Shown in pieces: positions 35,460-44,803 of a stretch of 64,000 nt of DNA. The translations under genes and the position numbers were made by a program. The notes beneath the pieces were generated by a model. The model did not search any database. It was not told the DNA's origin and worked only from the letters and a program-made list of their open reading frames with translations. The stretch's first letter is position 1, and each line of letters starts with the position of its first letter. Origin of the DNA: Anaerolineales bacterium (lineage in GTDB: Bacteria > Chloroflexota > Anaerolineae > Anaerolineales > Villigracilaceae); the NCBI GenBank assembly GCA_020634895.1, contig JACKAV010000009.1:1-64000 (forward strand), in the 5' to 3' direction.

Positions 35460-36302
35460 TTACTCTTCACGCAAACGGGCATCCATCCACATCGTCATCG
35501 TTTTGAAAACCTCCATTTTTTCGGGTTCATTATGGAGTTCATGATATGCCCCGTCCCAAAGGACGAGGGTGCAACGGTCTTTCAATGCCGCGGCAAATTC
35601 AGTGCTGCTGGACGGGTACGCGATAGCATCATTTTTGCCATGGAGTAGTAACAGCGGCAGTGGAAATTCGCCGGCGTGTTCAAGGGTCCAGGCGGTTACG
35701 CCTATCATGACCTTTCCAAAACCGAGCGATAATTTGTCGTGAACCAGAGGGTCATTAATATATGTCTCGACAACGGATTCATCTCTTGACAATGCTTTCG
35801 GATCAAGTCCACTTGGCATTTGGGTGGTCGGCATGATCGAACCGAGAATCTTTGCGGCAACAACCTTGAGTTTTTGCTCCTCCACCGCCGTATGCAAACC
35901 AGAACTGGTTGCGATGACGCCCTTAATATCCGGTTTGCGTTTCAGGGAATAATGCAAAACAAGGATGCCTCCAAGGCTATGCCCATACAAGATGATCGGA
36001 AGGCCCGGGTAGCGCAAACGCGCCTGCTCGAGCAAAAGGTCGATATCCTGCAAAAAATCCTCAATGGAAGTGATATGACCGCGCAGCCCGCCGGAACGTC
36101 CATGTCCGCGCTGGTCAAAACCGAAGAGGACGAATCCCTCCTTTCCAAACGCCTCCGCAACATGCGCGTACCGCGAACTATGTTCGCCTACACCATGTAC
36201 AAGGCAAATCACAGCCCGTGGAGAAACGACCTGAGGTTCCCATACCTGGGCGAATAATTCCAAACCGTCACGCGACTTCCACTTCAACTCTTCATGTTTC
36301 AT
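35460..36302 (-). CDS. alpha/beta hydrolase, monoacylglycerol lipase type
   Basis: 280 aa from ATG 36302 (an ATG at 36314 is also possible and would overlap the upstream gene by 11 nt). The oxyanion region VHGVGEHSSRYAHVAEAF and GFDQRGHGRSGG are typical of the MGL-like 'serine aminopeptidase S33' group. The nucleophile Ser is in YGHSLGG, the acid Asp in GKNDAIA and the His in AYHELHNE. It probably cleaves lipid esters; lysophospholipase is an alternative. It is the last gene of the long minus-strand unit. Confidence 0.85.
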   Translation of the reverse strand: MKHEELKWKSRDGLELFAQVWEPQVVSPRAVICLVHGVGEHSSRYAHVAEAFGKEGFVLFGFDQRGHGRSGGLRGHITSIEDFLQDIDLLLEQARLRYPGLPIILYGHSLGGILVLHYSLKRKPDIKGVIATSSGLHTAVEEQKLKVVAAKILGSIMPTTQMPSGLDPKALSRDESVVETYINDPLVHDKLSLGFGKVMIGVTAWTLEHAGEFPLPLLLLHGKNDAIAYPSSSTEFAAALKDRCTLVLWDGAYHELHNEPEKMEVFKTMTMWMDARLREE

Positions 36303-36303
36303 T

Positions 36304-36915
36304 TCATGCTCCAATGGTTATTTTGAATTCACACTGACGTGCCCCCGCGCCCTTGCATTCCTGCTCTTCAATATCGTGCTCATCACCGGTAGCCCAATAT
36401 AGACACTCCCGAATCAAACCAAGCGTAACAAAACAGATCGGTGAATTTTCCTTTTGATTCAAGGTGGTTGGTGAAACCTGATCGACAAGAAGCAGATCCG
36501 TATCAAGGGTATGGACAGAAATACCCCCTCGTTTTGTTCCGAGCATTCCAGCCAGCAGATCAAGTGCCGGTTTTCTTCTCATTGGTTTTGGCAGATTACG
36601 CACAAATGCGGACTGCGTCCTAACAGCAAAAGGTGCAGTGCCCAACATTGGCTCCCAAAGTTTCGAACCAATTCGCAATAAAATGCCGCGTGCGCCGCGC
36701 CCGTAATTCGTGCGCAATTCAAATTGTAATTTTGAATACGCCTCCGCTGCCTGTACTTCATCCAGCGTCAAAAAAAATTCCGGCTTCTGCCAATCGCTCG
36801 AGAGACCGGATTTCGACAATATGGCGTGATATGTATCGCGTCCAACCTCAGCTGAAAGCGTCTCAACAAAATGTCTCATTATGCGCGGAGAAAATGTCGC
36901 TTGATTCATATCCAT
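36304..36915 (-). CDS. V4R-domain sensor-like protein
   Basis: 203 aa, soluble. The C-terminal part ECLYWATGDEHDIEEQECKGAGARQCEFKI (given here as a pattern E..C.G.GA..C.F.I, residues about 168-200) matches the V4R (4-vinyl reductase) small-molecule-binding domain. In V4R proteins such Cys often bind metal or ligand. There is no output domain. It overlaps the GNAT gene by 1 nt, so it is cotranslated in the signalling operon. Ligand unknown. Confidence 0.7.
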   Translation of the reverse strand: MDMNQATFSPRIMRHFVETLSAEVGRDTYHAILSKSGLSSDWQKPEFFLTLDEVQAAEAYSKLQFELRTNYGRGARGILLRIGSKLWEPMLGTAPFAVRTQSAFVRNLPKPMRRKPALDLLAGMLGTKRGGISVHTLDTDLLLVDQVSPTTLNQKENSPICFVTLGLIRECLYWATGDEHDIEEQECKGAGARQCEFKITIGA

Positions 36916-37772
36916 TACCCCAACGAACGAACAAAAACCGGATAATACTCTCCCGTCAGCTTAAAACCCAGCTTCTTATACAAATTCAGAGAGGCAATAT
37001 TATCGTCCTGTGTGTTGACCGACAACCTTCCGGATTGAAGTGCCCCGGCTCGCTGGATCAGGTCATGCACCAAAGCTGACGCAACTCCCCTGCCCTGCGC
37101 ATCAGGTCTGACGCCCAGCCTTGCGAGGTGTGCCCCAAACGGATTGCCCGTACTGATCTGATACCCGATAATTCCCGTTTCATCTTCTGCCACAGACGAG
37201 TAGAAGGATTGTCCGCGGGCGCGTTGAAGCGAGTCGTATGAGTTGTGCCAGAAAGGACCGAAGGCGTCGTGATCCAGTTTTTCAACCGCCAGCAGATCAG
37301 ATTCGCTCATTAAGCGAATCCGCACCTTGGGGACTTCAAAGTGCGGACGATAATCTTCGCTGTGCAATTCCAATAGGACAATATTCAGCCGCGGCTCAAA
37401 ATTGCTCTCCACGAGCATGGATTGGAACCACTGCTTCATTACGATCGATGCGATCTGGGCTTGGGGGTTGTTTGTAAAGATATCAGCGTAGGCATGGTTC
37501 CAAAGGGTGTACCAGGCTTCGGGTCCCGAAAGATGCGTGTGATATGAAAACAGGCGGATCCACCCTACATCCTTTGGGTCTTCAGGGCAGGCTAACGCAG
37601 CCACAACTGTCCCGTTATCCTCCAACACCCAAAAGTTCCGAGAACCGAGCCATTCGAGGGCGGTACGCCAATCGAGGTGCCGGTGTGTATTTGATTCATG
37701 AAAAATAAGGTTGGAGATCTGGCGGGAATCATCCGCCGTCGCGTTACGGACCCGAAGATGAAGGTTTATCAT
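36915..37772 (-). CDS. double GNAT-fold acetyltransferase
   Basis: 285 aa with two GNAT-like halves. The N-terminal half (about 5-130) is degenerate. The C-terminal half (about 148-285) holds the acetyl-CoA motif A ARLGVRPDAQGRGVASALVHD and motif B SLNLYKKLGF. It probably acetylates a small molecule or an N-terminus. It overlaps the TPR gene by 4 nt and touches the V4R gene. Confidence 0.84.
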   Translation of the reverse strand: MINLHLRVRNATADDSRQISNLIFHESNTHRHLDWRTALEWLGSRNFWVLEDNGTVVAALACPEDPKDVGWIRLFSYHTHLSGPEAWYTLWNHAYADIFTNNPQAQIASIVMKQWFQSMLVESNFEPRLNIVLLELHSEDYRPHFEVPKVRIRLMSESDLLAVEKLDHDAFGPFWHNSYDSLQRARGQSFYSSVAEDETGIIGYQISTGNPFGAHLARLGVRPDAQGRGVASALVHDLIQRAGALQSGRLSVNTQDDNIASLNLYKKLGFKLTGEYYPVFVRSLG

Positions 37773-38290
37773 TTAATGAACCGAAGAAAAAATTTCATGA
37801 TCCGTTCAAAAAATGTCGGGTTTTCTTTGGCATATACAGACCCCATCATTTTGAACGCAGAATCTGTAACCTTGCCCTTCTTCAGTTTTAGCGCAGCCGC
37901 CGATTTCATCACCAATGCCCGCATATCGCCTTCGTCTACACTGGCGAACAATTCTGCAGATTTTTCGTATTTTTCGAGCGCCTCATCATAACGTTGAAGT
38001 CCCTCCAAGGCGGAAGCCTGATTCCCCAACGCCATTGCCTGACGTTTCACATCATTTGCCGAGGCAAATATCCTGTCGGTTTCAAGGGCGGCATCGAGAG
38101 CTTCCTGCGGTTTGCCAGCCTGCATCAAAGCAACGCTCATATTGTTGCGCATTTCAGCTGCCATTAATCCGGCACGACCCAGGGAGTAACCTTCTGCAGC
38201 CTGACGGAAATATTCCGCAGCCTCAACGAATTTTTTGTTGGCAAAGGCTTTTTTGCCTTCGTCATCCAATTGGTGGGGTTCAAGTGTCAT
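37769..38290 (-). CDS. small TPR protein
   Basis: 173 aa with about three tetratricopeptide units (EEYFRQAAEGYSLG-, PQEALDAALETD- and QRYDEALEKYEKSAELF-like helices) and a hydrophobic-basic C-terminus (FFERIMKFFLRFIK). It starts 5 nt after the tandem-HTH regulator, which may point to a regulator/adaptor pair. Confidence 0.8.
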   Translation of the reverse strand: MTLEPHQLDDEGKKAFANKKFVEAAEYFRQAAEGYSLGRAGLMAAEMRNNMSVALMQAGKPQEALDAALETDRIFASANDVKRQAMALGNQASALEGLQRYDEALEKYEKSAELFASVDEGDMRALVMKSAAALKLKKGKVTDSAFKMMGSVYAKENPTFFERIMKFFLRFIK

Positions 38291-38295
38291 GGTTT

Positions 38296-38970
38296 CTAAA
38301 GTGTAATATCGAGCAAGCCTTCCGCCACAGAGCGGAGTTTATCGCGCGACATGCTGCTCAATTTCATGGCAAGTTCCAGATAAGGCCGGTTAACAGGCTG
38401 GCAAACAAATTCTTGAAGTTCTTCCGGGAGTTCCATGAATTTTTGCATAGCCTGCTGGCTGGTCATCCATTCGCCGACAGGTCCACTCTGGTCGAAAAAC
38501 GTTTCGATGCGGCTGCCCATTACCGCCAGAATGCTTTCGAGTTCCGGTACTGTGGCGGAACGTTCGCCAAGCTCATAAGCCTTCAATCTGGACTGGGGTA
38601 TGCCTGTTTCAGATGAAAGATGTCGAATGGACATATTTGCGTTGGTACGTTCCTGTCGGAGCAATGCGCCGACCATTCGCTGGCGCAGCGCAATGAGGCG
38701 GGTAATATCCTCATGCGTCAAGGGTTCGGGGGCATCGGAGACAGTTTCGTTTCCCCAAAATCGTGAAATGGGAATCTTCAAAAAGAAGACCAATGCTTCC
38801 AATTCCGGCAGGGACGGGGAACGCCGCCCTTCTTCATAAGCGCGGAAAATGCCGGATTTCACGCCTATGGCATCAGCGCATTCCTTGATACTGCGGCGTT
38901 CTGCCGTACGCGCATCGCGAATCAACAAACCAAGTTTCTTTTCTCGAATAGTAATCTGGGGGTTGGTCAT
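38296..38970 (-). CDS. tandem XRE-type helix-turn-helix regulator
   Basis: 224 aa. Two Cro/C1-like HTH domains lie in tandem: about 12-65 (IKECADAIGVKSGIFRAYEEGRRSP, in part) and about 98-150 (IRHLSSETGIPQSRLKAYELGERSA, in part). A helical tail of about 70 residues follows. Two HTHs in one chain suggest it can bind paired half-sites alone. A minus-strand TATAAT at 38994-38999 and GAGG before the ATG give it a local promoter within the long unit. Confidence 0.85.
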   Translation of the reverse strand: MTNPQITIREKKLGLLIRDARTAERRSIKECADAIGVKSGIFRAYEEGRRSPSLPELEALVFFLKIPISRFWGNETVSDAPEPLTHEDITRLIALRQRMVGALLRQERTNANMSIRHLSSETGIPQSRLKAYELGERSATVPELESILAVMGSRIETFFDQSGPVGEWMTSQQAMQKFMELPEELQEFVCQPVNRPYLELAMKLSSMSRDKLRSVAEGLLDITL

Positions 38971-38993
38971 ATTACCTCGTTAGGTGAAGGCAT

Positions 38994-38999
38994 ATTATA
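38994..38999 (-). promoter_or_regulatory. internal promoter -10 box
   Basis: TATAAT on the minus strand, 23 nt before ATG 38970, in the 39-nt gap after the cpaF-like gene. Confidence 0.45.
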
Positions 39000-39009
39000 G
39001 CAGACTGTT

Positions 39010-40329
39010 TCAGCGTCTAGACATTGACTCGCGGGATTTTCCCGCCATGAAAATTTCAGCGCCAAGCTTGAAACCTGCCGCCTCCAGCCGCGGGGTGAAG
39101 TTGGGGCGAATTCCAGTGGGCGTTAACTCCCCGAGAACATCTCCGTCCTGCGTTACGCCTGTTTGGTTGAACTTGAAAATATCCGTAAGAACAATGACAT
39201 CGCCTTCCATACCTGCCACTTCCGTAATACCTGTCACCTTACGTTTACCGTCCTTCAAACGGCTTTGCTGAACGATCAGGTCCACCGCCGAAGAAATTTG
39301 CTGGCGGACCACCTTCAAAGGAAGGTCCATTCCAGCCATAAGGACAAGGGTCTCCAAACGGGAAAGCGCGTCGCGAGGGCTGTTCGCATGGACAGTGGTC
39401 AATGAGCCGTCATGCCCGGTGTTCATAGCCTGGAGCATATCCAGGGCTTCTCCGCCACGCACCTCTCCAACGACGATGCGGTCGGGGCGCATACGCAGGG
39501 AATTCTTCACAAGATCACGAACAGATATCGCATTCATTCCTTCAGAATTCGCCGGTTTGGTCTCCATGCGCATGACGTGATCCTGCTGCAATTGGAGTTC
39601 GGCTGCGTCTTCAATAGTGACAATTCGCTCGCCCTCTGGAATAAAGCCGGAAACAATATTCAACAAGGTTGTTTTACCAGACCCGGTGCCGCCGGATATG
39701 ACGATATTGAAGCGTGCTTTGACACACGCTTCAAGAAAATCCGCCATCTGTCTTGTGATCGAGCCAAAGCCGATAAGATCATCGACCTTTAATTTATCCT
39801 TCATAAACTTACGAATGGTTATGGAAGGACCGTCAATCGCAACCGGGCGCACCACGGCATTGACACGAGAGCCATCCGGCAAACGCGCGTCGACTGTCGG
39901 AGAGTCAAAATCCACGCGGCGGCCCAAAGGCAGGACAATGCGGTCAATAATGCGAACGACATGATCATCATCATCAAAGGTGATCTCACTCTTCGTTAAT
40001 CGTCCGCTTTTTTCGACAAATATCTTTTTAGGTCCATTGACCATGATCTCGGAGACGTCAGGGTCATCCAGCAATGGTTGAATTGGACCGTACCCCAACA
40101 GGTCATTAAGTACCTGCTTGAAAATTTCCTTTTTCAGATCTTCGGGAAATTTTAGCTGTGTTGTCTCAAAGACCCGTCCTATGTTCTGCTGAATAAAAGC
40201 AACGCGCTGAGACGCATCAATCCCTTCGGTCTCCAATGCGCGCAGGAGATTATCTGCCAGATACTTTTTCAGCCTGACCAGGTCCTGCCCGGTCAGGCGC
40301 TGAGCTGCTCCCTGAATCTGTTTGTTCAT
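39010..40329 (-). CDS. CpaF/TadA-type secretion ATPase
   Basis: 439 aa hexameric ATPase of type IV/Tad pilus systems. The N-terminal helical region is followed by Walker A SGGTGSGKTTLL, Asp box TIEDAAELQL, Walker B RMRPDRIVVGEVRGGEALDML (pattern) and the His box GHDGSLTTVHANS. It would power pilin assembly or secretion. It overlaps the small upstream gene by 4 nt and follows a CpaE-like gene, as in tad loci. No TadB/TadC platform, secretin, prepilin or peptidase gene is in the window. Confidence 0.93.
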   Translation of the reverse strand: MNKQIQGAAQRLTGQDLVRLKKYLADNLLRALETEGIDASQRVAFIQQNIGRVFETTQLKFPEDLKKEIFKQVLNDLLGYGPIQPLLDDPDVSEIMVNGPKKIFVEKSGRLTKSEITFDDDDHVVRIIDRIVLPLGRRVDFDSPTVDARLPDGSRVNAVVRPVAIDGPSITIRKFMKDKLKVDDLIGFGSITRQMADFLEACVKARFNIVISGGTGSGKTTLLNIVSGFIPEGERIVTIEDAAELQLQQDHVMRMETKPANSEGMNAISVRDLVKNSLRMRPDRIVVGEVRGGEALDMLQAMNTGHDGSLTTVHANSPRDALSRLETLVLMAGMDLPLKVVRQQISSAVDLIVQQSRLKDGKRKVTGITEVAGMEGDVIVLTDIFKFNQTGVTQDGDVLGELTPTGIRPNFTPRLEAAGFKLGAEIFMAGKSRESMSRR

Positions 40330-40622
40330 TGCTCGGTATCCGTTTTTTCTTCATCCAACGGCATAACCCAGACGATCTGGTTCTTTTGCAGCGCAATGAA
40401 TGGGCTGCTATAAATTACCTGTCCCTCTGCATTGTAAATATTCGCATCCGTCACTGCCACAAACGTTTCATTGTTTTCCAATTCATCTTTAAGACGTTCA
40501 TCGTTTCTGACATGAATAAACCCGCGTATCAGGTTATTCGTAGTCTGAACAATGGACGGAACCGCCACCTTGTGAATGACATTGGTGTAATATTTTCCCT
40601 TTTCATCATATTCAATAGCCAT
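40326..40622 (-). CDS. small beta-rich protein between cpaE- and cpaF-like genes
   Basis: 98 aa from ATG 40622, with AGGAG 6-7 nt upstream. The middle reads GFIHVRNDERLKDELEN, then FVAVTDANIYNAEGQVI and IVWVMPLDEE. Alternating hydrophobic residues suggest a small beta barrel. A similar layout (VVT-…-DG/EG-…-VIWPL) is seen in the 80-aa protein at 56668. Family not named. Translationally coupled to the CpaF-like ATPase by a 4-nt overlap. Confidence 0.72.
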   Translation of the reverse strand: MAIEYDEKGKYYTNVIHKVAVPSIVQTTNNLIRGFIHVRNDERLKDELENNETFVAVTDANIYNAEGQVIYSSPFIALQKNQIVWVMPLDEEKTDTEQ

Positions 40623-40656
40623 GATCATCTCCTGCTTGCCACAGGAGGAAAGTGAC

Positions 40657-41808
40657 TTATCCTTCGCGTAACTTACGCGCCAGTGCCACCATTTCCTGGG
40701 CAGATTCGTAAAAAATTATGGAAGTGGTATCGTTTGGAAATTTTATCGTAAAAGGACAGTGTTGGCTGTTTGCAAAACCGAAATTTGTACTGAGGTAGGG
40801 AATCACAGTATTGACTTTTACCCCTAAAGTGCTTTCCGTTTCCCGCTTGTCCAAGCCCTCCGGCCCGGTATGACGGTTCAGGATCGTGTAGATTGAATCC
40901 TTTTTCACGCCTTTTGATCCCAGGTATTCCAGCATATTTCCAGTTAGGGAGATCGTGCTGACATCTGTACTGACGATCACAACAAGAAGATCAGCATGCT
41001 GTACAAGGGGAAGGGTAATCTTCGAAAGCGAGCGTCCTATATCAATGAAAACATAATCATAGGCGCTCTTTAACCCGGTGACAAAGTCCCAAATACGACC
41101 TGAGGTTAAATGAGAACTTAACTCCGGGTCTGTTGAGCCAGCCAAGAGGTTAAATTGCCATGTTTCCATGAACGGCAATTCCCTCCCAAGAAAATCCGGA
41201 CCTGTCTCATCGGATGTTTTTTCGGCAAGGGAGAGGATGGTTTGTTCCCCCTCGTAACCAATGATCGAAGCTATAGAACCAATCGGAAGCACCAGGTCCG
41301 CCACAGCGACCCGGGATTCCGGTTTTTGTTTTGCCAGGTTTGATGCTGCGTTCGCGCAAATGGAAGATGTGCCAGTGCCGCCCTTGGCGCTCATGAATAC
41401 GATCATCAATCCGCCCTGTTTCATCACCTCTTCGGAAATGCCAAAAAAACGATTTACGACTTCGTTCAACGTCGAGATCGCCTGCCCGGATTTGGTGATG
41501 TATTCGTTAAATCCCGCCTCACGGCAGGATTTAATACGTTCCGGGTTGTGATCGCTGCTTAACGCAACAAGCGGAATCTTCTCCGTACGTGAATCATTTC
41601 GAAGCTTCGCAGCAAACTCTTCCCCCGTGAGATCAGGAAGGGCTGGGTCAGCAATTACAAGGTCCGGATGGTCGCGCCAGGTAAAGATCAAACCTTCTTT
41701 GGCAGACCCCGCTTGCAAAATGTCAAATTTTTGTTCCTGTAATTTTCTGGCGACGAAATTTCGGCTCGCAGCATCCGAATCAACAATTAAGATTTTATGC
41801 TTAGGCAT
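40657..41808 (-). CDS. CpaE-like receiver/MinD-type ATPase
   Basis: 383 aa. Residues 1-122 form a receiver-like domain in which the phosphoacceptor strand reads LVIADPALPD, keeping the Asp. Residues about 135-383 form a ParA/MinD ATPase with deviant Walker A SAKGGTGTSS and a YVFIDIGRSLS Walker B-like strand. CpaE proteins place Tad pilus machinery in the cell. It is 34 nt upstream of the small protein and the CpaF-like gene. Confidence 0.88.
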   Translation of the reverse strand: MPKHKILIVDSDAASRNFVARKLQEQKFDILQAGSAKEGLIFTWRDHPDLVIADPALPDLTGEEFAAKLRNDSRTEKIPLVALSSDHNPERIKSCREAGFNEYITKSGQAISTLNEVVNRFFGISEEVMKQGGLMIVFMSAKGGTGTSSICANAASNLAKQKPESRVAVADLVLPIGSIASIIGYEGEQTILSLAEKTSDETGPDFLGRELPFMETWQFNLLAGSTDPELSSHLTSGRIWDFVTGLKSAYDYVFIDIGRSLSKITLPLVQHADLLVVIVSTDVSTISLTGNMLEYLGSKGVKKDSIYTILNRHTGPEGLDKRETESTLGVKVNTVIPYLSTNFGFANSQHCPFTIKFPNDTTSIIFYESAQEMVALARKLREG

Positions 41809-41848
41809 GGCATGTTTCCGTGCGCATGCCCGTCACCATGCACAGATA

Positions 41849-42544
41849 TCACGCTTCTATGGGCGGCATCAGGTAACCCAACCCTGAGCGCGTGACAATA
41901 TGTCGGGGGGTATGAGCATCGTTCTCCAGTTTCTGGCGAAGACGGGCAATGCTCACCCACAAAATTTCTTTATCATTTTTGTATTCAACGCCCCAAACAC
42001 TTGTCAACAAATCCTCAGAGGTGAGGATCTTTCCAACGTTGTGTGCAAATTGAAGAAGGAGTCTATATTCGGTGGCGGAAAGTGAAACGGGTTCCTCGCC
42101 ACGCCACACTTCAGCGCGGGCAAAATCGATCTTTAGGTCCTCGTGAGTGAAAAACCGAACCTGGCTTGTGTCGGATGGAGTGTGCGCACGACGCAGCACC
42201 GCGCGGACTCGAGCAAGCAATTCTGTGGCAGAAAATGGCTTTACAAGATAATCATCTGCGCCAAGATCCAATCCGCGTACACGGTCTTGTTCTTCGCCGC
42301 GCGCTGTCAGAATTACGATCGGTACGTTCGTAAATTCGCGGAGTCGCTGTGTTGCGCCAAACCCATCAAGGCGCGGCATCATTACATCCATCAGCACCAG
42401 ATCGATGGGATTGGACGAAAAGACATCCAACGCCTGCATACCATCCTGTGCCGTGACTACGTCGTATCCTTCGGTGCGGAGATTCGCTTCCAAAAGACGC
42501 AAGTAGCGGGGTTCATCATCGACGATCAGAATACGCTTTGCCAT
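41849..42544 (-). CDS. OmpR-family response regulator
   Basis: 231 aa. Receiver residues D9-D10, D53 (LVLMDVMMP) and the KPF lysine are present, followed by a winged helix with VSLSATEYRLLLQFA and a VTRSGLGYLM end. It lies 32 nt after a GAF histidine kinase and 40 nt before the cpaE-like gene, so it may control that unit. A minus-strand ribosome-binding AAGGA is near the start. Confidence 0.9.
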   Translation of the reverse strand: MAKRILIVDDEPRYLRLLEANLRTEGYDVVTAQDGMQALDVFSSNPIDLVLMDVMMPRLDGFGATQRLREFTNVPIVILTARGEEQDRVRGLDLGADDYLVKPFSATELLARVRAVLRRAHTPSDTSQVRFFTHEDLKIDFARAEVWRGEEPVSLSATEYRLLLQFAHNVGKILTSEDLLTSVWGVEYKNDKEILWVSIARLRQKLENDAHTPRHIVTRSGLGYLMPPIEA

Positions 42545-42576
42545 AAGGACTCCTTGAAGGGATGATTGATATTACG

Positions 42577-43764
42577 TCAAAGCGTTGGACTTACGGGCAG
42601 CTCGATAAAAAAGGCTGTTCCTCGATCCAACACTGACTCTACCCAAATATTACCATGATGTGCCATAACAATTTGCTTGCAAATATAGAGACCCAGCCCG
42701 GTCCCGGTGACCGTCCGCTCGCCAGGCACACGATAAAAACGCTCGAACAAAAACGGAATAAACTCCTCCGGAATTCCTTCCCCTTCATCAATAAAGGAAA
42801 CCCGTACCTTTTTATTCTTTTCTGCCAGACTTATTTTGATCTTCGAACCCGGCGCGTATTTTATGGCATTGCTGTATAGGTTTTCCAACACCTGCGACAA
42901 GCGAACACCATCCCCCAAAACGGGGGAAACTGCGCTGAGTTTCAGATCAACTTCGAGGGCGGGATGATGCGTCCGCACGCGCGCAGTGACGTCACGGACC
43001 AATGCATCAAGCCGGATGGGTGAAAACTTAAATTGGATCGTCTTGCTCTGAAGCCGTGCGGATTCCAACATATCCTCGATCAGTTTTGTAAGACGGTCTG
43101 CCTCTTCGTCGATGATGATGAGAAATTCGCGTTGAGTGGCATCGTCCCATGTGGTGTCCTGTCGAAGCAGACTGGTGCTATACCCCTTGATAAAACCGAG
43201 GGGAGTTCGCAGCTCATGAGAGATCGTGGAAACAAAATCATCCTGCAAACGCATTTGACGCTGCACAGAATCGAGCTCGGCGCGCGCCTCTTGAAGTTCC
43301 TTGCGCTCAAGCAACGCAGCAGCCCAAATCGCCTGCAGCGAAGCAACGTGAATATGGGTTTCCGAATATTCAGGTCCGCCAAAACGAACAAACAAAAGCG
43401 CCCCGCGAAGTTTTGAACCAATATACAAAGGAATACCCAGCAGGTAGGTTTGCGACATACGGTCTTTTCTATCCGAACCCTTTGCCGGACCGTGTATCAC
43501 CATGTGCTCATTGAAGATGACATCATTCGCCGCGTTCTCACCCCAGGCTGCATCAGCTTCGGCAGTTTTGCCGCGCCCCATTGCGCGGGCGTAGACAATA
43601 TCCAGTCCGCGTGTCTGACGATCGCTTAAATAGACAGCGACATTATCGAACACAAAAGAACCGCGCAAAGATACAAACAAGGTATCCAGCGCAGATTTCC
43701 AATCCGGCTTTGATTGTACTTCCTGAAAAATACGATGAAGTTCTGAGAGAGTTTCCTTGTTCAT
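42577..43764 (-). CDS. cytoplasmic GAF-domain histidine kinase
   Basis: 395 aa without membrane helices. Residues about 20-160 form a GAF-like sensor, then a short coiled coil. The H-box is STISHELRTPLG with H183, and the ATPase domain has DEGEGIPEE and GTGLGLYICK. It starts 3 nt after the preceding kinase gene. The ligand of the GAF domain is unknown. It probably works with the response regulator just downstream. Confidence 0.9.
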   Translation of the reverse strand: MNKETLSELHRIFQEVQSKPDWKSALDTLFVSLRGSFVFDNVAVYLSDRQTRGLDIVYARAMGRGKTAEADAAWGENAANDVIFNEHMVIHGPAKGSDRKDRMSQTYLLGIPLYIGSKLRGALLFVRFGGPEYSETHIHVASLQAIWAAALLERKELQEARAELDSVQRQMRLQDDFVSTISHELRTPLGFIKGYSTSLLRQDTTWDDATQREFLIIIDEEADRLTKLIEDMLESARLQSKTIQFKFSPIRLDALVRDVTARVRTHHPALEVDLKLSAVSPVLGDGVRLSQVLENLYSNAIKYAPGSKIKISLAEKNKKVRVSFIDEGEGIPEEFIPFLFERFYRVPGERTVTGTGLGLYICKQIVMAHHGNIWVESVLDRGTAFFIELPVSPTL

Positions 43765-43767
43765 GGG

Positions 43768-44790
43768 TCAATCCCGGATTGCAAGCAATGGGAATTTAAA
43801 TGTTGCGCCCTTCCCCTCCACCGACTTCACATCCAACAGTGAGCCGTGAGCTTCGACGATCTGCCGAACAAGCGACAACCCCAGTCCGGTCCCGCCGTAA
43901 CGACGGGTGGATGAGCCGTCCAGTTGGTGAAATGGTTCGAATATCTCCTTCATGCGGTCCTGGGGGATTCCAACCCCGGTGTCTTTGACGATCACTTGGA
44001 TCAGGTTTTTTCCCTCCTCTTCAAGGATGACCTCCACGCTTCCACCCGAAGGCGTGAACTTGATCCCGTTATCGAGAAGCTGACTCACAGCCCAGCCGAT
44101 CTTTTCCGAATCTGCCTGCGTAAACGGAATGGAATTTGGCGCGCTGAATTTCAATTTTACCCCGCGCTCCTCCGCCTTCCCATTGGCAGATTTTACTACC
44201 AGCGACAACAACCGACGAGTATCCGTTGCCTCCAATTTCATGCTCATTTCGCCGCGCGATGCCAGAGAGAACATGATCAGGTCTTCGATCATTCCCTCCA
44301 ATTTTGTACTTGCCTTCTGGCTGACCGATAATGCGTGAAATTGTTCTTCGGTGATATCGCCCAAAGACTTGGAGATCAGGAGTTCAATATAACCTTTGAT
44401 ATGAGTCAGAGGTGTGCGCAATTCATGAGAAATGTTGGCGATAAAATTCGCCTTCATCTGGCTCAACTCAGACAGACGGTTGAGGGCGTCATTCAATTCA
44501 GCGGTTCGTTCACGGACACGCTGCTCCAAATTTCGGTTCGCAGACTGCAAAGCGGAACGCAATTGAAGGATCTGTTCCGTGATCGCCTGATCGAGGGTAT
44601 CCCGGTCGAGCAGATTCAATTCCATCAACGCCTGTCCCAGCATGATGGAATTTCCTTTAACGATCTGTTCCTGCTGATGATCCAACGCGCGCTGAAGTTC
44701 GATTTCCTTGATGACACCTTTTTGGACCAGGTATTCTCCCAAACGGGGAATCAACATCTCAGGAGTTAATTTAGCAGGAATTGAACTCAT
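43768..44790 (-). CDS. MshEN-like domain histidine kinase
   Basis: 340 aa from ATG 44790, chosen for AGGAAGG upstream; a frame to 44832 has no such site. Residues about 14-75 (LGEYLVQKGVIKEIELQRAL, then LGQALMELNLLDRDTLDQAI) match the MshEN/T2SSE-N fold that in pilus ATPases binds cyclic di-GMP. A coiled coil (76-112) leads to SHELRTPL with H122 and a full ATPase domain (DTGVGIP, GTGLGLSLV). No membrane helix. It heads the unit that contains the pilus-type CpaE and CpaF genes. Confidence 0.82.
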   Translation of the reverse strand: MSSIPAKLTPEMLIPRLGEYLVQKGVIKEIELQRALDHQQEQIVKGNSIMLGQALMELNLLDRDTLDQAITEQILQLRSALQSANRNLEQRVRERTAELNDALNRLSELSQMKANFIANISHELRTPLTHIKGYIELLISKSLGDITEEQFHALSVSQKASTKLEGMIEDLIMFSLASRGEMSMKLEATDTRRLLSLVVKSANGKAEERGVKLKFSAPNSIPFTQADSEKIGWAVSQLLDNGIKFTPSGGSVEVILEEEGKNLIQVIVKDTGVGIPQDRMKEIFEPFHQLDGSSTRRYGGTGLGLSLVRQIVEAHGSLLDVKSVEGKGATFKFPLLAIRD

Positions 44791-44803
44791 TACTTTTACC
44801 TTC

